NCBI GenBank assembly: GCA_963747535.1
Contig: CAVVFX010000017.1
Location: 558,001-622,000 of the forward strand
DNA: 64,000 bases
Direction: 5' to 3'
Source of the DNA: CAVVFX01 sp963747535
Lineage (GTDB): Bacteria > Acidobacteriota > Terriglobia > Bryobacterales > Bryobacteraceae
Part shown: in pieces, positions 8,414-17,628 of the stretch
Numbering within the stretch: position 1 is the first letter of the stretch
Layout of the letters: each line of letters starts with the position of its first letter
Notes under the pieces: generated by a model
Told to the model about the DNA's origin: nothing
Databases searched by the model: none
What the model saw: the letters and a program-made list of their open reading frames with translations, nothing else
Made by a program: the position numbers and the translations under genes

Positions 8414-8969
8414 TTGGGAGATGAGTTAGGCCGTTAATTATGTCCTCGGCGAGTCCGTCGCCGAAGAATTCGTTCTCTTTATCGGCGCTCATAATAGCGA
8501 AAGGGAGCACTGCAATCGAAGGAACTTCGCTTGAGAGTATTTGGTGGACGCCCTTCTCAAGTGCTGGGCTTTCGAGCGCCGAACGAACTTCTTCTATCGT
8601 TTGGAACCGATCCGCCGGCAACTTGCGCAGGCACCGGGCGACGATGGCGCAAATCTCCGGCGGGGCGTCGAAGGGTGCAGGCTCATCCCTCAAAATGGCC
8701 GCCATTGCTTCGACGGCGGACTTTCTCGCAAAGGCGCGGCGGCCGCTCAGCACTTCATACTGAACCAGGCCAAATGAGAAGATGTCGGAACGCGCGTCGG
8801 CTTCCTCACTTTTGACCTGTTCCGGCGACATGTAAGATGCGGTCCCTGTGACAGTGCCGGGGCCAGGCGGGACCGTTGCTGCGCTCGCCATGGTCGAGGT
8901 CTGGATTTCCATGCTGGACGGCCGTTGGATCTTCTTGTCGCGCCATTTAGACCTTTCAAAAGACGACAC
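8310..8969 (-). pseudogene. N- and C-terminally truncated PknB-type Ser/Thr kinase
   Basis: The kinase part begins abruptly just after the receptor stop with 'SKWRDKK', which fits the residues following DFG in acidobacterial kinases. It runs through the activation loop/APE region ('GTVTGTASYMSPEQ'), 'DARSDIFSFGLVQYEVLSG', and the C-lobe Arg motif 'CLRKLPADRFQTIEEV'. Then comes a FlgO/TolB-like start ('PSIAVLPFAIMSADKENEFF', 'DGLAEDIINGLTHLP'). The N-lobe, glycine loop, catalytic Lys and HRD-Asp are all missing. Homology ends near 8419, after which the frame runs over a foreign gene tail. It cannot be an active kinase. Both edges look like recombination breakpoints. Confidence 0.8.
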
Positions 8970-11900
8970 GCGCGGATACTTGCATATCGCGCGGGTTGCC
9001 TACGATGGAGGTAATTGTGCCGGCCGGCCCGCTTGGTACTGTCGCGTTCGGCTGGCCGAATTGTGGATGGTTGAAGATATTGAAGACTTCGGCCCTGAAC
9101 TCTACCATCAGCCTGTCACCAATGTGGAACTGCTTGAAGATCGACTGATCGAAATTCGTCCGGCCGGGTCCGAAGAGGGTATTGCGTCCGCAGTTGCCAT
9201 AGGTGTATGGGGCGGGCGTGGCGAACGCGGTCAGATTGAACCAGTCCTGTATGGTCGGCGAGGACAGGGTGGCGTTGGCGATGCAGTTCGGCCGGCTGCC
9301 AGTGTTGTTGTTTACGGTGGAATTGTTCGAGGCAACCGTGAAGGGCAAGCCGGTCTGAGACACGATGATGCCATTCAATTGCCAACCGCCCAGCGCGTAT
9401 CCCAAGGCCCCCTTGTGCGGACCCGGCAGAAGGTAGGTATAGCTGAGCGTGAAGCGCTGGCGCAGATCGAAGGCGGAGTTACCGCGGTCCCCAAAGCGAT
9501 TGAGCACATTCTGCGGCGTTCCAGTGCCGCCGCCGAAGTCGGTACCGACATCGTCGATCGCGTGGGCGTAGGTGTAGCCCAACAGGGCGGTAATGCCCTT
9601 ACTGAGGCGCTTCTCCAGACTGACCTGCAGCGAATAGTAGTTGCTTAGCCCGTCGGAGGTGGAGTAAGTCACGTCGCCGAGATTGGGGTCCGCATTGTAG
9701 AACGGGCGCCGGACGTTGAAGTTGGTTCCAGGCCCGGGCACCGCGGTGTTCAGGTTCCATGAGGTGCCGAGACGTCGCCCGAGATTACCGACATAGGCCA
9801 CGCGCAGAAGCGAGCCGATTTCGGGAATCTCCTGCTCGACGGTGAGGTTGAACTGTTCGGCGTAAGCATTCTTGAAGTTCCCGGCCACCCCCAGGACGGC
9901 CCCGCTTGGGCTGGTTTCGGCAGCCGTCAGGTTGACGGTCGGGGCGGGAGGCAGACCTTGACTGAATGTCTGCCCCGGGATCAGGTCGCCGGGGTTGACA
10001 AGATAGATAGGGCCGTAGGGAGGGGTTCGCTCCAGGCGAAGATTCACGCCGCCGTTCCCGTTGGGATTGTAGAAAAGGCCGAACCCGCCGCGAACCACGG
10101 TGTGGGACAGAGCCTGGTAGGCGAAGCCAAAGCGCGGAGCGAAATCCTTCCAGTCCTGCTGCACGTTGGCGAAGGAACTGACGCCCGGTTGTCCGGCGAC
10201 CTGCATGGTGACGGTCGACGGATTGAAGTTCGCGATGCGATTGGCCACTTCACTGTACGGTGAATAATACTCCCAGCGCAGGCCGATATTGATGGTCAGC
10301 TTTTTGTTGATGCGCCAATCGTCGGCCGCATACATACCGTTCTCGCGTCCGCGCAATCCGGGATAGGCGAGCATGAAATCCTGTTCGATCAAGGTGGGGA
10401 GTCCCAGGAGGAAACTGGCCATGGAGTCCCCACCGCTGGCATTGCTGGGCAGGTCGGTGTACGCCGGGCTGAAGTTGAACCGGCCGTTGCCCTGGTTGGT
10501 TTGATACTCGGTGATTTGACGACGGCGGAAATCCTCACCGAACTTCAGGGCGTGGCTGCCCAGGTTGTAGTTCACGTTGTCGACGACCTGGTAAGTCGTT
10601 TCGTAACGGATAATCGGCAGGGATCGGCTTTGACCGATGCCTTCGTAGTTTGCGGGCGACACTACCGGAAAGGCAGTCTGAAGCGGCTGAGTGTTGGAAT
10701 TGGCGATGCCGAAGTTATTGCCCAAATCCAGCCCGGCAACTGCGCCCTCGGCGACGTAGTTGACAGTGAACCGATTGACGCCGACGCGCGCCTCGTTCAA
10801 CAAGCGAGGAGAAAAGACGTGAACATAGCTGACGACTCCCTGTTGGGCGCCTTGAACGTCAGTGCCGGCGAACGAGTCTTCGTTACCAAGTGCGACGGGC
10901 TGGGAAATTCCCGGCAGCGTCGTAGCAGGATATGTACTCGGGATAACCGTCGTAGTTACCTGTCTCGACCATCGCCCGAACAAGGTGTCGGTGGCAGAAA
11001 ACTGGTGATCGATGCGAATGTCGCCCTGGTCCCATTGCTGCGTTTGAATCATATTACTGGTGTAGTTATTGGCTAGACCTGAAGTAAACGGAATAGGATA
11101 GGCACTGATCAGCTTGGCTGCCAGGGGATCGAAACGGGAAGACGGAATGATATTCCCGGGAAACGGCATCCTGGTGTACAAGATCGGATTCGAGCCGGCT
11201 AAAACGGTGGTCGTTGAAGGATCGTAGATGGTATTCTTAATGCCGCTAAAATTGCCAGTGCGCTCCGCTACCGTCGGAAGAGTTACTACCAGAGTGTTCA
11301 GCGAACTGCGCCGGTAGCCCTCGTAATCGGCGAAGAAGAAGGTCTTATCTTTTCCGTTATATTTTGGAAGCACCACGGGGCCGCCCACGGAGCCGCCAAA
11401 CTGGTTATAGCGGAAGGAGGGAAAGGGCGTTCCGACGACATTGAAGAAGCTGCGCGCATCCATCCAGGAATTGCGGAGGAATTCGAACGCGCTGCCGTGA
11501 ATCTGATTGGTCCCGGATTTAGTCACAACGTCTACCGCGGCGCCCGAATTGCGGCCGAGATCGGCGCTGTACAAATTGGTTTGCACCTTGAATTCCTTGA
11601 TGGCTTCTATAGGCGGACGCAGCACGATCGACAGGGTCAGACGGTCGTTGTTGTCGATGCCGTCGTAGAGGAAATCGTTCGACCCTTCGCGGTTTCCATT
11701 GGTGAAGACTTCGCTGCCAGGGCGGCGGTCATCGGGCCGGGTACCGCTCATAATCGTGCCGGAGACGCTGTATCCCGTCCCGTTCGAACCGGGGGCCAGG
11801 GTTGCCAACTGCACGAAGTTTCGGCCGTTCAGCGGCAAGTCCCCCACCAACTTCGTGTTCGTCACGGAGCCGAGGGAAGAAGACTCCGTTTCCAGCAGGG

Positions 11901-12270
11901 CGGCAGTTCCGGTAACCTGGACAGACTCGTTCACATTGCCCAACTCGAGCTTCAGGTTGATTTCTGCACGCTGGTTGATTTGTAATTCCAAGCCGTTCTG
12001 GACGACGCGCTTGAAACCGGAGGCTTCCGCACTCAGGTTGTAGACACCTGGCTGGAGGGCCGCGAAGAGATAATTGCCGGCAGAATCGGCAACGGTTTGA
12101 CGCGAAACGCCGGTATCAGCTTGCGTCACCGTCACCTTTGCATTGGGGACGGCAGCCCCTCTTTGATCTACTACAGTTCCATTTAACTCGGCTGTGCTGA
12201 CCTGCGCATTGAGCGCCACACTGCAGCAGCACGCCACGATAGCGACGCAGAACAACTTGTTCAGTGGCAT
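8956..12270 (-). CDS. Oar-like TonB-dependent receptor
   Basis: 1104 residues. A signal peptide (MPLNKLFCVAIVACCCSVAL then NAQ) is followed by a carboxypeptidase-regulatory-like Ig domain ('AELNGTVVDQRGAAVPNAKV', 'PGVYNLSAEASGFKR'), a plug domain ('SLGSVTNTKLVGDLPLNGRN'), and a long beta-barrel ending in 'MQVSARVVF' with the terminal Phe used for outer-membrane assembly. This is the Oar-like family greatly expanded in Acidobacteria, thought to import or bind large substrates across the outer membrane; the ligand is unknown. The start has GAGGCGGGG a short distance upstream. No SusD-type partner is nearby. The stop is followed at once by the kinase remnant, so sequence downstream of the gene has been rearranged. 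Confidence 0.92.
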   Translation of the reverse strand: MPLNKLFCVAIVACCCSVALNAQVSTAELNGTVVDQRGAAVPNAKVTVTQADTGVSRQTVADSAGNYLFAALQPGVYNLSAEASGFKRVVQNGLELQINQRAEINLKLELGNVNESVQVTGTAALLETESSSLGSVTNTKLVGDLPLNGRNFVQLATLAPGSNGTGYSVSGTIMSGTRPDDRRPGSEVFTNGNREGSNDFLYDGIDNNDRLTLSIVLRPPIEAIKEFKVQTNLYSADLGRNSGAAVDVVTKSGTNQIHGSAFEFLRNSWMDARSFFNVVGTPFPSFRYNQFGGSVGGPVVLPKYNGKDKTFFFADYEGYRRSSLNTLVVTLPTVAERTGNFSGIKNTIYDPSTTTVLAGSNPILYTRMPFPGNIIPSSRFDPLAAKLISAYPIPFTSGLANNYTSNMIQTQQWDQGDIRIDHQFSATDTLFGRWSRQVTTTVIPSTYPATTLPGISQPVALGNEDSFAGTDVQGAQQGVVSYVHVFSPRLLNEARVGVNRFTVNYVAEGAVAGLDLGNNFGIANSNTQPLQTAFPVVSPANYEGIGQSRSLPIIRYETTYQVVDNVNYNLGSHALKFGEDFRRRQITEYQTNQGNGRFNFSPAYTDLPSNASGGDSMASFLLGLPTLIEQDFMLAYPGLRGRENGMYAADDWRINKKLTINIGLRWEYYSPYSEVANRIANFNPSTVTMQVAGQPGVSSFANVQQDWKDFAPRFGFAYQALSHTVVRGGFGLFYNPNGNGGVNLRLERTPPYGPIYLVNPGDLIPGQTFSQGLPPAPTVNLTAAETSPSGAVLGVAGNFKNAYAEQFNLTVEQEIPEIGSLLRVAYVGNLGRRLGTSWNLNTAVPGPGTNFNVRRPFYNADPNLGDVTYSTSDGLSNYYSLQVSLEKRLSKGITALLGYTYAHAIDDVGTDFGGGTGTPQNVLNRFGDRGNSAFDLRQRFTLSYTYLLPGPHKGALGYALGGWQLNGIIVSQTGLPFTVASNNSTVNNNTGSRPNCIANATLSSPTIQDWFNLTAFATPAPYTYGNCGRNTLFGPGRTNFDQSIFKQFHIGDRLMVEFRAEVFNIFNHPQFGQPNATVPSGPAGTITSIVGNPRDMQVSARVVF

Positions 12271-12485
12271 CTTGGCCCCGCCTCACGAAGTTAGAAACGA
12301 TTTGGAGTATATCACCGACGGCAGGAAATCGGGGTACGTATGTCATTAGTGTGAACATACGCTGTGTACTCAATAAAACGAACAAGAGGTGCTCTGTGTA
12401 TTTCTCCGATGTCTATACATCGCCAGGATCGGTGGAAAACCTTAGCTCTTTTCGAAAAAATACTAGGATGGAATTGGCTCAGACG

Positions 12486-13522
12486 TCATTGAATTGCAAT
12501 GTTCACCGAGGCTCCTGGAATCCAGGCAGCGGTCACTTGCACCGATGCCGTTCCCTTCGCGGCATCTGGTGGTACGCGGAAATTCACCTGGTAGGCGTCG
12601 ACCGAGCCCGGGTATCCAACTGCCGCGAGCACCACCGCGGATTCCCCGTTGACCGTCACGCTAACAGGAGAATTGACCGCCGACAGTGGAGCCGATGGAA
12701 ACGGCTGGCCCGGATTCAGGCTGGCGTTAGTCGGCCCCAAGCCGGTCGCAAACAATGATAACGTCTCGCCCGCGGCGGCCGGGTTCGAAGCGCTGACAAG
12801 CGAGAAATCGCTCGAGTGTGCGATAGCAGGGCCGTTGGCTGTGTTTACAACTTCCGGCGTCGACGCCGCGATGACGTAAAATAGCGCCCCAAGATGCCCG
12901 CCACCATTCTGCCGGCGCCTCGACGGATCTTCGGTGATAGATGCGGTGCGCGCGGGACTGCTGCTGCTGATCGAACTCCCAAAAACGCGCCGGTGCCGCC
13001 CACGATCGTATAGTCTTGGGGTCCAGCGGGTAACCCGGGCGGTGGAGGACTTACACTACCATTCAGCCCGTTGATCATGATTGTTCCGATGGGGGTAACG
13101 CCGTCGGGCTGCAGAATATAGTACGTTTCATCGCGCAGGGAGTTAGCGCTGATATCCGAGATCGCGTCGCCCAAACCTGGGGTTGGATTCGGACTCATGC
13201 AGACCCCTACTCCCCGGCCCACGTAGGAACCCCTGGCGGGTTTCCCATTCACGGAAACGATATCTCCATATGTGATTATGGAAACTCCAGCGCACGCAAC
13301 CATACCCTGGGCCTCAAGACCTTGGGTGACGTTGGGATTCGTTCCCCACTTCGAAAGATCGGTGGTGTCCTCCTGGTACTCGACGACATTCTGAAGCTCG
13401 ACAACGAGAGCCGCAGGGCTTATTTGTCCTTGCGCCGGCCTGACGGCGACGATTGCTACCAACAGGGCGACGACGATCCCTGCTCTGTTCATTTGTATTT
13501 CTGCAAAAGAACGAATCCGCAT
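12486..13522 (-). pseudogene. Frameshifted secreted protein, AOC-like barrel + TIGR03437-like domain
   Basis: Start ATG 13522 has a good ribosome site (GGGAGG, about 7 nt upstream) and a signal peptide ending near 'RPAQGQ'. The first frame gives a dirigent/allene-oxide-cyclase-like barrel up to 'DYTIVGGTGAFLGVR' and then loses sense. The -1 frame from about 12985 continues 'SITEDPSRRRQNGGGH', 'YVIAASTPEVVNTANG', then the C-terminal domain with 'LFATGLGPTNASLNPGQPFP' and 'VGYPGSVDAYQVNFRVP', stopping at 12486. One missing base near 12960-12990 (for example in the T5 or G3 run) would restore one protein of about 345 residues. It is either a real frameshift mutation or a sequencing error. The role of these secreted proteins is unknown. 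Confidence 0.75.
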
Positions 13523-13646
13523 GACTTGTCCCTCCCAACAAATTGATCGTAAACTCCCTCAAGAAAAATTGGGAAGCTGGCGAGGGTTGTGAAAGGGGTT
13601 GTGCAACGGGTACAAGTTATGGAGAAAAAAGGGTATCCTCGGAGGG

Positions 13647-15437
13647 ATGGCAACCGCGCCAGGTAAACGCCCATCCCCAAGGGAGGAACTCGAACGAGTC
13701 CTTTCGAGCACCTGCTTTGCACGCAGTGAAGGCCTGTCGCGCCTCTTACGCTTCCTGGTGGAACAACGGCTGGACGGCAAGGAGGGCGAACTCAAAGAAA
13801 CCCTGATCGGCGTCCAGATTTACGGCCGTAAGCCTGAGTACGATCCCAAGCTGGATTCAACCGTCCGGAGCGAAATGACGCGGCTTCGTGCGAGGCTGGC
13901 TAAGTACTACTCGACCGAAGGAGTCCAGGATCAACTTATCATCGAGTTGCCGAAGGGCGCTTATATGCCCCGGTTCCGGGAAGTAGAGCCAACGGGACCC
14001 GACAGGGAACCCTGGGGCCGCCGCCCTTGGCTCGCCATGGGCATCGTCAGTCTGGGCGCCGTTCTTGCAGCGGTATGCGGCTGGCGGCTGATCCACCGGA
14101 ATCACCCAATCTCGATTGCCGTTCTACCCCTGGTGGACTTGAGCAAAGACGGGAGCCACGGATACATTGCCGACGGGCTGACCAGCGGGATTATCAGTGA
14201 GCTATCCATTATTGATGGGCTGACCGTTCGCTCGCAAACCTCGTCCTTCGCGCTGAAGGGCAACTCTATGAGTGCCCAAGACGCAGGCCGGCGCCTCTCA
14301 GCCGACTACATCCTAGAAGGCTCGCTCATCCCGAACGGATCTGGAGTGCGGATCGACGCCAGATTAATTCGAACGCGCGACGACGTCCCCGTCTGGTCCG
14401 ACAAATTCGAACGCGATGGCTCAGAGCTGCTCGGGGTTCAAGAAGGAATCTCGCTAGGGATTGTCAATAGCCTGCGGTTGAAGCTCGGGGGCGGTCGAAG
14501 GCGCTATGAGACGAACCCGGAAGCCCATGATCTGTACCTTCGCGCACGCGCTTTAGCGGCGCGCCGGTTTCCGGGGGACAGCGAGGTCATCGATCTCTTC
14601 GAAAAGGCGATTGCAAAAGACCCCTTGTTAGCGCCGGCTTACGCAGGCCTCGCCGGCGCCTATGCGTTTCAGTCATTCGTCGCGCCCAACGGCCGCGATC
14701 ATGCGGACAAACTATCGAGGATGCGGGCGGCGGCAGAGAAGGCGATTCAATTAGACCCTCTCCTCGCCGAAGCGCACAGCGCCTTGGGGACTGCATACGC
14801 GCGTAGCGCGCAATGGGACCAAGCGGAGGTGAGCCTGCGCCGCGCGGTTCAAATCGATCCCAACCTGTCGATCGCGCACGATAATTTGACTTGGTTTTTT
14901 CTTTTTCCGCTGGGCCGGCTCGAAGAAGCCATACGTGAAGCGCGCACCGAGGTGAAACTCGACCCGCTTTCTCCCATGGCGCACTACTTGTTGGCTGCAA
15001 CGCTCACTTCGGCGGCCCGGTATGACGAGGCGGCAAACCAGTGCGAGAAGCTGCCTGAGGACTTTGTTTTCACCGGCGATTGCCTTGGCCGGGCTCGACT
15101 AGGCCAGGGTAGGACGGCAGAGGCTCTAAAGGTCTTGGCCACGGCAAACAGTTGGGGTTATCTGGCATATGCCTATGAGAAGACGGGGCGGCGCGATGAA
15201 GTCGAGAAGCTCTTGGCCGAGGCACCGCTCGCTTATCCGAACAGGCAAGGCCATTTCCAATATGCCCTGGTTTATGCGGGGATGAACGACAAAGATCGCA
15301 CAATCGATCAGTTGGAGAGCTGGGCCGGTGTTGGACCTGTGAGGATCGGTTTCACCCTAACGGCGCCGGAATTTGCGTTTGTACGCGCGGACCCGCGTGT
15401 GAAGGCACTGCGTAAGAAGGTCGGGTTGCCGGAATAA
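13647..15437 (+). CDS. wHTH - TM - FlgO/TolB-like - TPR protein
   Basis: About 596 residues from the ATG at 13647; a TTG at 13599 would add 16 residues, and neither start has an ideally spaced ribosome site. The N-terminal 90 residues resemble a winged-helix domain ('REELERVLSSTCFARSEGLS', 'LDSTVRSEMTRLRARLAKYY'). A membrane helix follows ('LAMGIVSLGAVLAAVCGWRL'), then a TolB-N/FlgO-like domain ('ISIAVLPLVDLSKDG', 'GLTSGIISELSIIDGLTVRS') and at least four TPR units ('APAYAGLAGAYAFQ', 'AEAHSALGTAYARS'). This architecture is a recurring acidobacterial family, related to adenylate-cyclase-like CadC-type sensors. A membrane-bound transcriptional or signalling role is inferred. It is divergent from the frameshifted gene upstream. 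Confidence 0.8.
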   Translation: MATAPGKRPSPREELERVLSSTCFARSEGLSRLLRFLVEQRLDGKEGELKETLIGVQIYGRKPEYDPKLDSTVRSEMTRLRARLAKYYSTEGVQDQLIIELPKGAYMPRFREVEPTGPDREPWGRRPWLAMGIVSLGAVLAAVCGWRLIHRNHPISIAVLPLVDLSKDGSHGYIADGLTSGIISELSIIDGLTVRSQTSSFALKGNSMSAQDAGRRLSADYILEGSLIPNGSGVRIDARLIRTRDDVPVWSDKFERDGSELLGVQEGISLGIVNSLRLKLGGGRRRYETNPEAHDLYLRARALAARRFPGDSEVIDLFEKAIAKDPLLAPAYAGLAGAYAFQSFVAPNGRDHADKLSRMRAAAEKAIQLDPLLAEAHSALGTAYARSAQWDQAEVSLRRAVQIDPNLSIAHDNLTWFFLFPLGRLEEAIREARTEVKLDPLSPMAHYLLAATLTSAARYDEAANQCEKLPEDFVFTGDCLGRARLGQGRTAEALKVLATANSWGYLAYAYEKTGRRDEVEKLLAEAPLAYPNRQGHFQYALVYAGMNDKDRTIDQLESWAGVGPVRIGFTLTAPEFAFVRADPRVKALRKKVGLPE

Positions 15438-15822
15438 GATTTATGAGATGAGTTCTAGTTTTGGCCAGGAGATTGGCCGAGGGCGATAGCCGCCCCCCTG
15501 ACCGTCACGATTCGGTAGTCCGACGTGCGAGTCGACCACGTTTGCCGGCGTGGCCCGAGTGGAGTAAGAAGGCTGGACAGACTGCAGAGGTAGTTGCAAA
15601 ATTCGGCTAAGCTAACCGCTCCCTCAAAAGCTGCGAAAAATCGGTTTGCATCCGGTAAGGAACAGGTCGCATCCCGCGAAACCGGCCTTCTCATTTCATC
15701 TCGGAAGTCATTGCGGAGCCGCGCGCGTAAGCAAGCGGTACTGTACGCCAGCTTCTGCAAATTGATTCTTCGTTGTGGGTTAGGCGTTTTCGCCTGCTCT
15801 GTCGCGCTGGCGGGCCGCAGGC
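15438..15822. other. Gene-free stretch with one dispersed repeat core
   Basis: About 385 bp between the TPR protein and the convergent ggt gene. No convincing gene is visible. It contains a copy of the GC-rich dispersed repeat at 15716-15739 (GAGCCGCGCGCGTAAGCAAG followed by CGGT) and a weaker match AACCGCTCCCTC at 15614-15625. Confidence 0.6.
15716..15739 (+). repeat. Dispersed repeat core (family 1)
   Basis: GAGCCGCGCGCGTAAGCAAG followed by CGGT; nearly the same core occurs at 36844-36868, 37880-37905 and 51019-51041, and in a variant with CCCT-ACGGTC at 26948-26975, 37822-37852 and 48339-48369. Confidence 0.7.
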
Positions 15823-17625
15823 CTATCTTCCGAAAACGAAACGTCCACGCCGCGGGTCGGCCGCGCCTTCCAGGACGCCGTCCCTTATGCGAATGACCGT
15901 CGGCGCGGACATATTGCTCCATGGGCCCGTTACGTTGACGATGTGTCCTAGTGCGCGCAGGGCCTCGATCGTCGCCGCCGGCATGCGGTCTTCCAGATTC
16001 AGCTTTCCGGCGATGAATTCGTGATTCAGAAACGAGCCGTAAAAGTGCTCGGTCTGGAAGCGCGGCGACTCCGCGGCCTGCTGCGGGGTCATACCAAAAT
16101 CGATGATATTCAGCAGCACCTGAAGCAGCGCCTGGTCCTGGTTGTCGCCGCCCGGCGTCGACATCGCCAGGTACGGCTTTCCATCCTTCAACACCATCGT
16201 CGGGCTCAGCGTGACGCGCGGGCGTTTGCCGGCCGCTAGCGTATTGGGATGTCCGGGTACGGTAAGCAAAGTCTGCAGACGCGTGCCCAACGGAATGCCA
16301 GTGTCGCCGACAATCACCGACGGCAACCACGCGCCACTCGGGGTCGCGGAGACGACGTCGCCGAGGCTATCCACTACGTTGACGCAGGTCGTATCGCTGT
16401 TGCCGCTGGTGGTAGTGGACGAAGGCATCGCGACGGGCGGGGCGAAAGTTCCGGGCCGCGACTCCATCGACGCTTTTTGCGGATCAATCAGCTTACGCCG
16501 CTCCGCCGCGTATTGCTTCGAGAGCAATATCTCCTCGGGGATCTTAGAAAACTTGGGATCGCCGTAATAGCGGTCGCGATCGGCAAACGCCAGCTTCACG
16601 GTTTCAACCACCGTGTGGAGATACTGTGGCGAGTTGTGACCCATCCCCTTCAGGTCATAGCCTTCCAGGATATTGAGCGCTTCCAGCATTACGGGACCCT
16701 GCGTCCAGAAGCCCGGCTTATTGATTTCGAAGCCGCGATAAGTGGTGGTCCGCGGCGTGTCGAGATCGGCATGATAGGCTTTGAGGTCCTCATACCGGAT
16801 CAGGCCGCCGTTGTGCTCTGAAAAATCGGCGATGCGGTGCGCCAGTTTGCCTTGATAGAACTCATCGCGGACGGCCTGCAGTTTCTTTTCGCGTTTGCCG
16901 TGCGTCCGCTTCTCGATCGCGATCAGTTCATGCAGGGTGCGCGCCATGTCGGGCTCGCGGAAAAGTTCGCCGGCCTGAGGTTCCCGGCCGTTGGGCAGAA
17001 AGAACGCGACCGAAGCCGGCCACGGAGCGAGGATGTTCCGCGTCGAATGGAGAGTGGAGGCGAAGATCTCGGGCAGCGGAAATCCCTGTTCGGCGTATTC
17101 GAGTGCCGGAGTCGCAACCTGCGCAAACGACATCGTACCGAATTTCTGCAGCGCCAGAATCAGGCCATCGAAGACGCCGGGAACGGTGGCGGCAAGAATT
17201 CCATTGCCCGGAATAGGAGGCTTCTCCCCCGCTTTTTCCCAGGGTTCGGGTGGACGTTTGGCGAAGAACTCGGCCGTCGCCAGAGCCGGCGCAGTGCCGA
17301 CACCGCTGATCGCCACTACCGGCTTCCTGGCTATCTTGACCAGCATCGGCATTTCACCGCCGAGTCCGAAGTGGTCCATCTCGGTGATGGCGGCGGCCAA
17401 GGCTGTAGCGACTGCCGCGTCGACCGCGTTGCCTCCCTGGTCCAGGATGCGAGTGCCCGCGGCTACTTCCAGGCTGTTACCCGCACCCACCATCTGGCGC
17501 GTGCCGCGAACGGCCGGAAACATGGTGCCGTGCGTCGTCTGGCCGAAGGCGGTAGACGCAAGGGCGAGAAGAATGGCGCACACGCTCAGCGGTCCGCCGC
17601 GTCGATCAATCGAATTGATTACCAA
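15823..17625 (-). CDS. ggt: Gamma-glutamyltransferase
   Basis: A 600-residue Ntn-hydrolase that splits gamma-glutamyl bonds (glutathione and related peptides) in the periplasm. Evidence: signal peptide ('CAILLALASTAFGQ'), 'LDQGGNAVDAAVATALA' near residue 61, 'FGLGGEMPML' near residue 86, and the autocleavage site with Thr412 in 'GNSDTTCVNVVD', where most members have TTH. Downstream elements include 'RVTLSPTMVLKDGKPYLAMS' and 'TPGGDNQDQALLQ', the oxyanion region. The start is a TTG at 17625; a GTG at 17583 would still leave a signal peptide. The gene ends 3 bp before the DUF362 stop region begins upstream (17629), so the two minus-strand genes are probably co-transcribed. Confidence 0.92.
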   Translation of the reverse strand: MVINSIDRRGGPLSVCAILLALASTAFGQTTHGTMFPAVRGTRQMVGAGNSLEVAAGTRILDQGGNAVDAAVATALAAAITEMDHFGLGGEMPMLVKIARKPVVAISGVGTAPALATAEFFAKRPPEPWEKAGEKPPIPGNGILAATVPGVFDGLILALQKFGTMSFAQVATPALEYAEQGFPLPEIFASTLHSTRNILAPWPASVAFFLPNGREPQAGELFREPDMARTLHELIAIEKRTHGKREKKLQAVRDEFYQGKLAHRIADFSEHNGGLIRYEDLKAYHADLDTPRTTTYRGFEINKPGFWTQGPVMLEALNILEGYDLKGMGHNSPQYLHTVVETVKLAFADRDRYYGDPKFSKIPEEILLSKQYAAERRKLIDPQKASMESRPGTFAPPVAMPSSTTTSGNSDTTCVNVVDSLGDVVSATPSGAWLPSVIVGDTGIPLGTRLQTLLTVPGHPNTLAAGKRPRVTLSPTMVLKDGKPYLAMSTPGGDNQDQALLQVLLNIIDFGMTPQQAAESPRFQTEHFYGSFLNHEFIAGKLNLEDRMPAATIEALRALGHIVNVTGPWSNMSAPTVIRIRDGVLEGAADPRRGRFVFGR

Positions 17626-17628
17626 TGG

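Noticed and set aside
8848..9648. Long open frame on the + strand across the Oar-like receptor gene
   Set aside because: Antisense to a well-supported receptor gene; composition is a shadow of high-G+C codon usage and has no recognisable domain.
15455..16330. 291-codon minus-strand frame over the ggt 3' end
   Set aside because: Overlaps the ggt reading frame in another phase and shows no family signature; ggt is certain by its catalytic Thr block.
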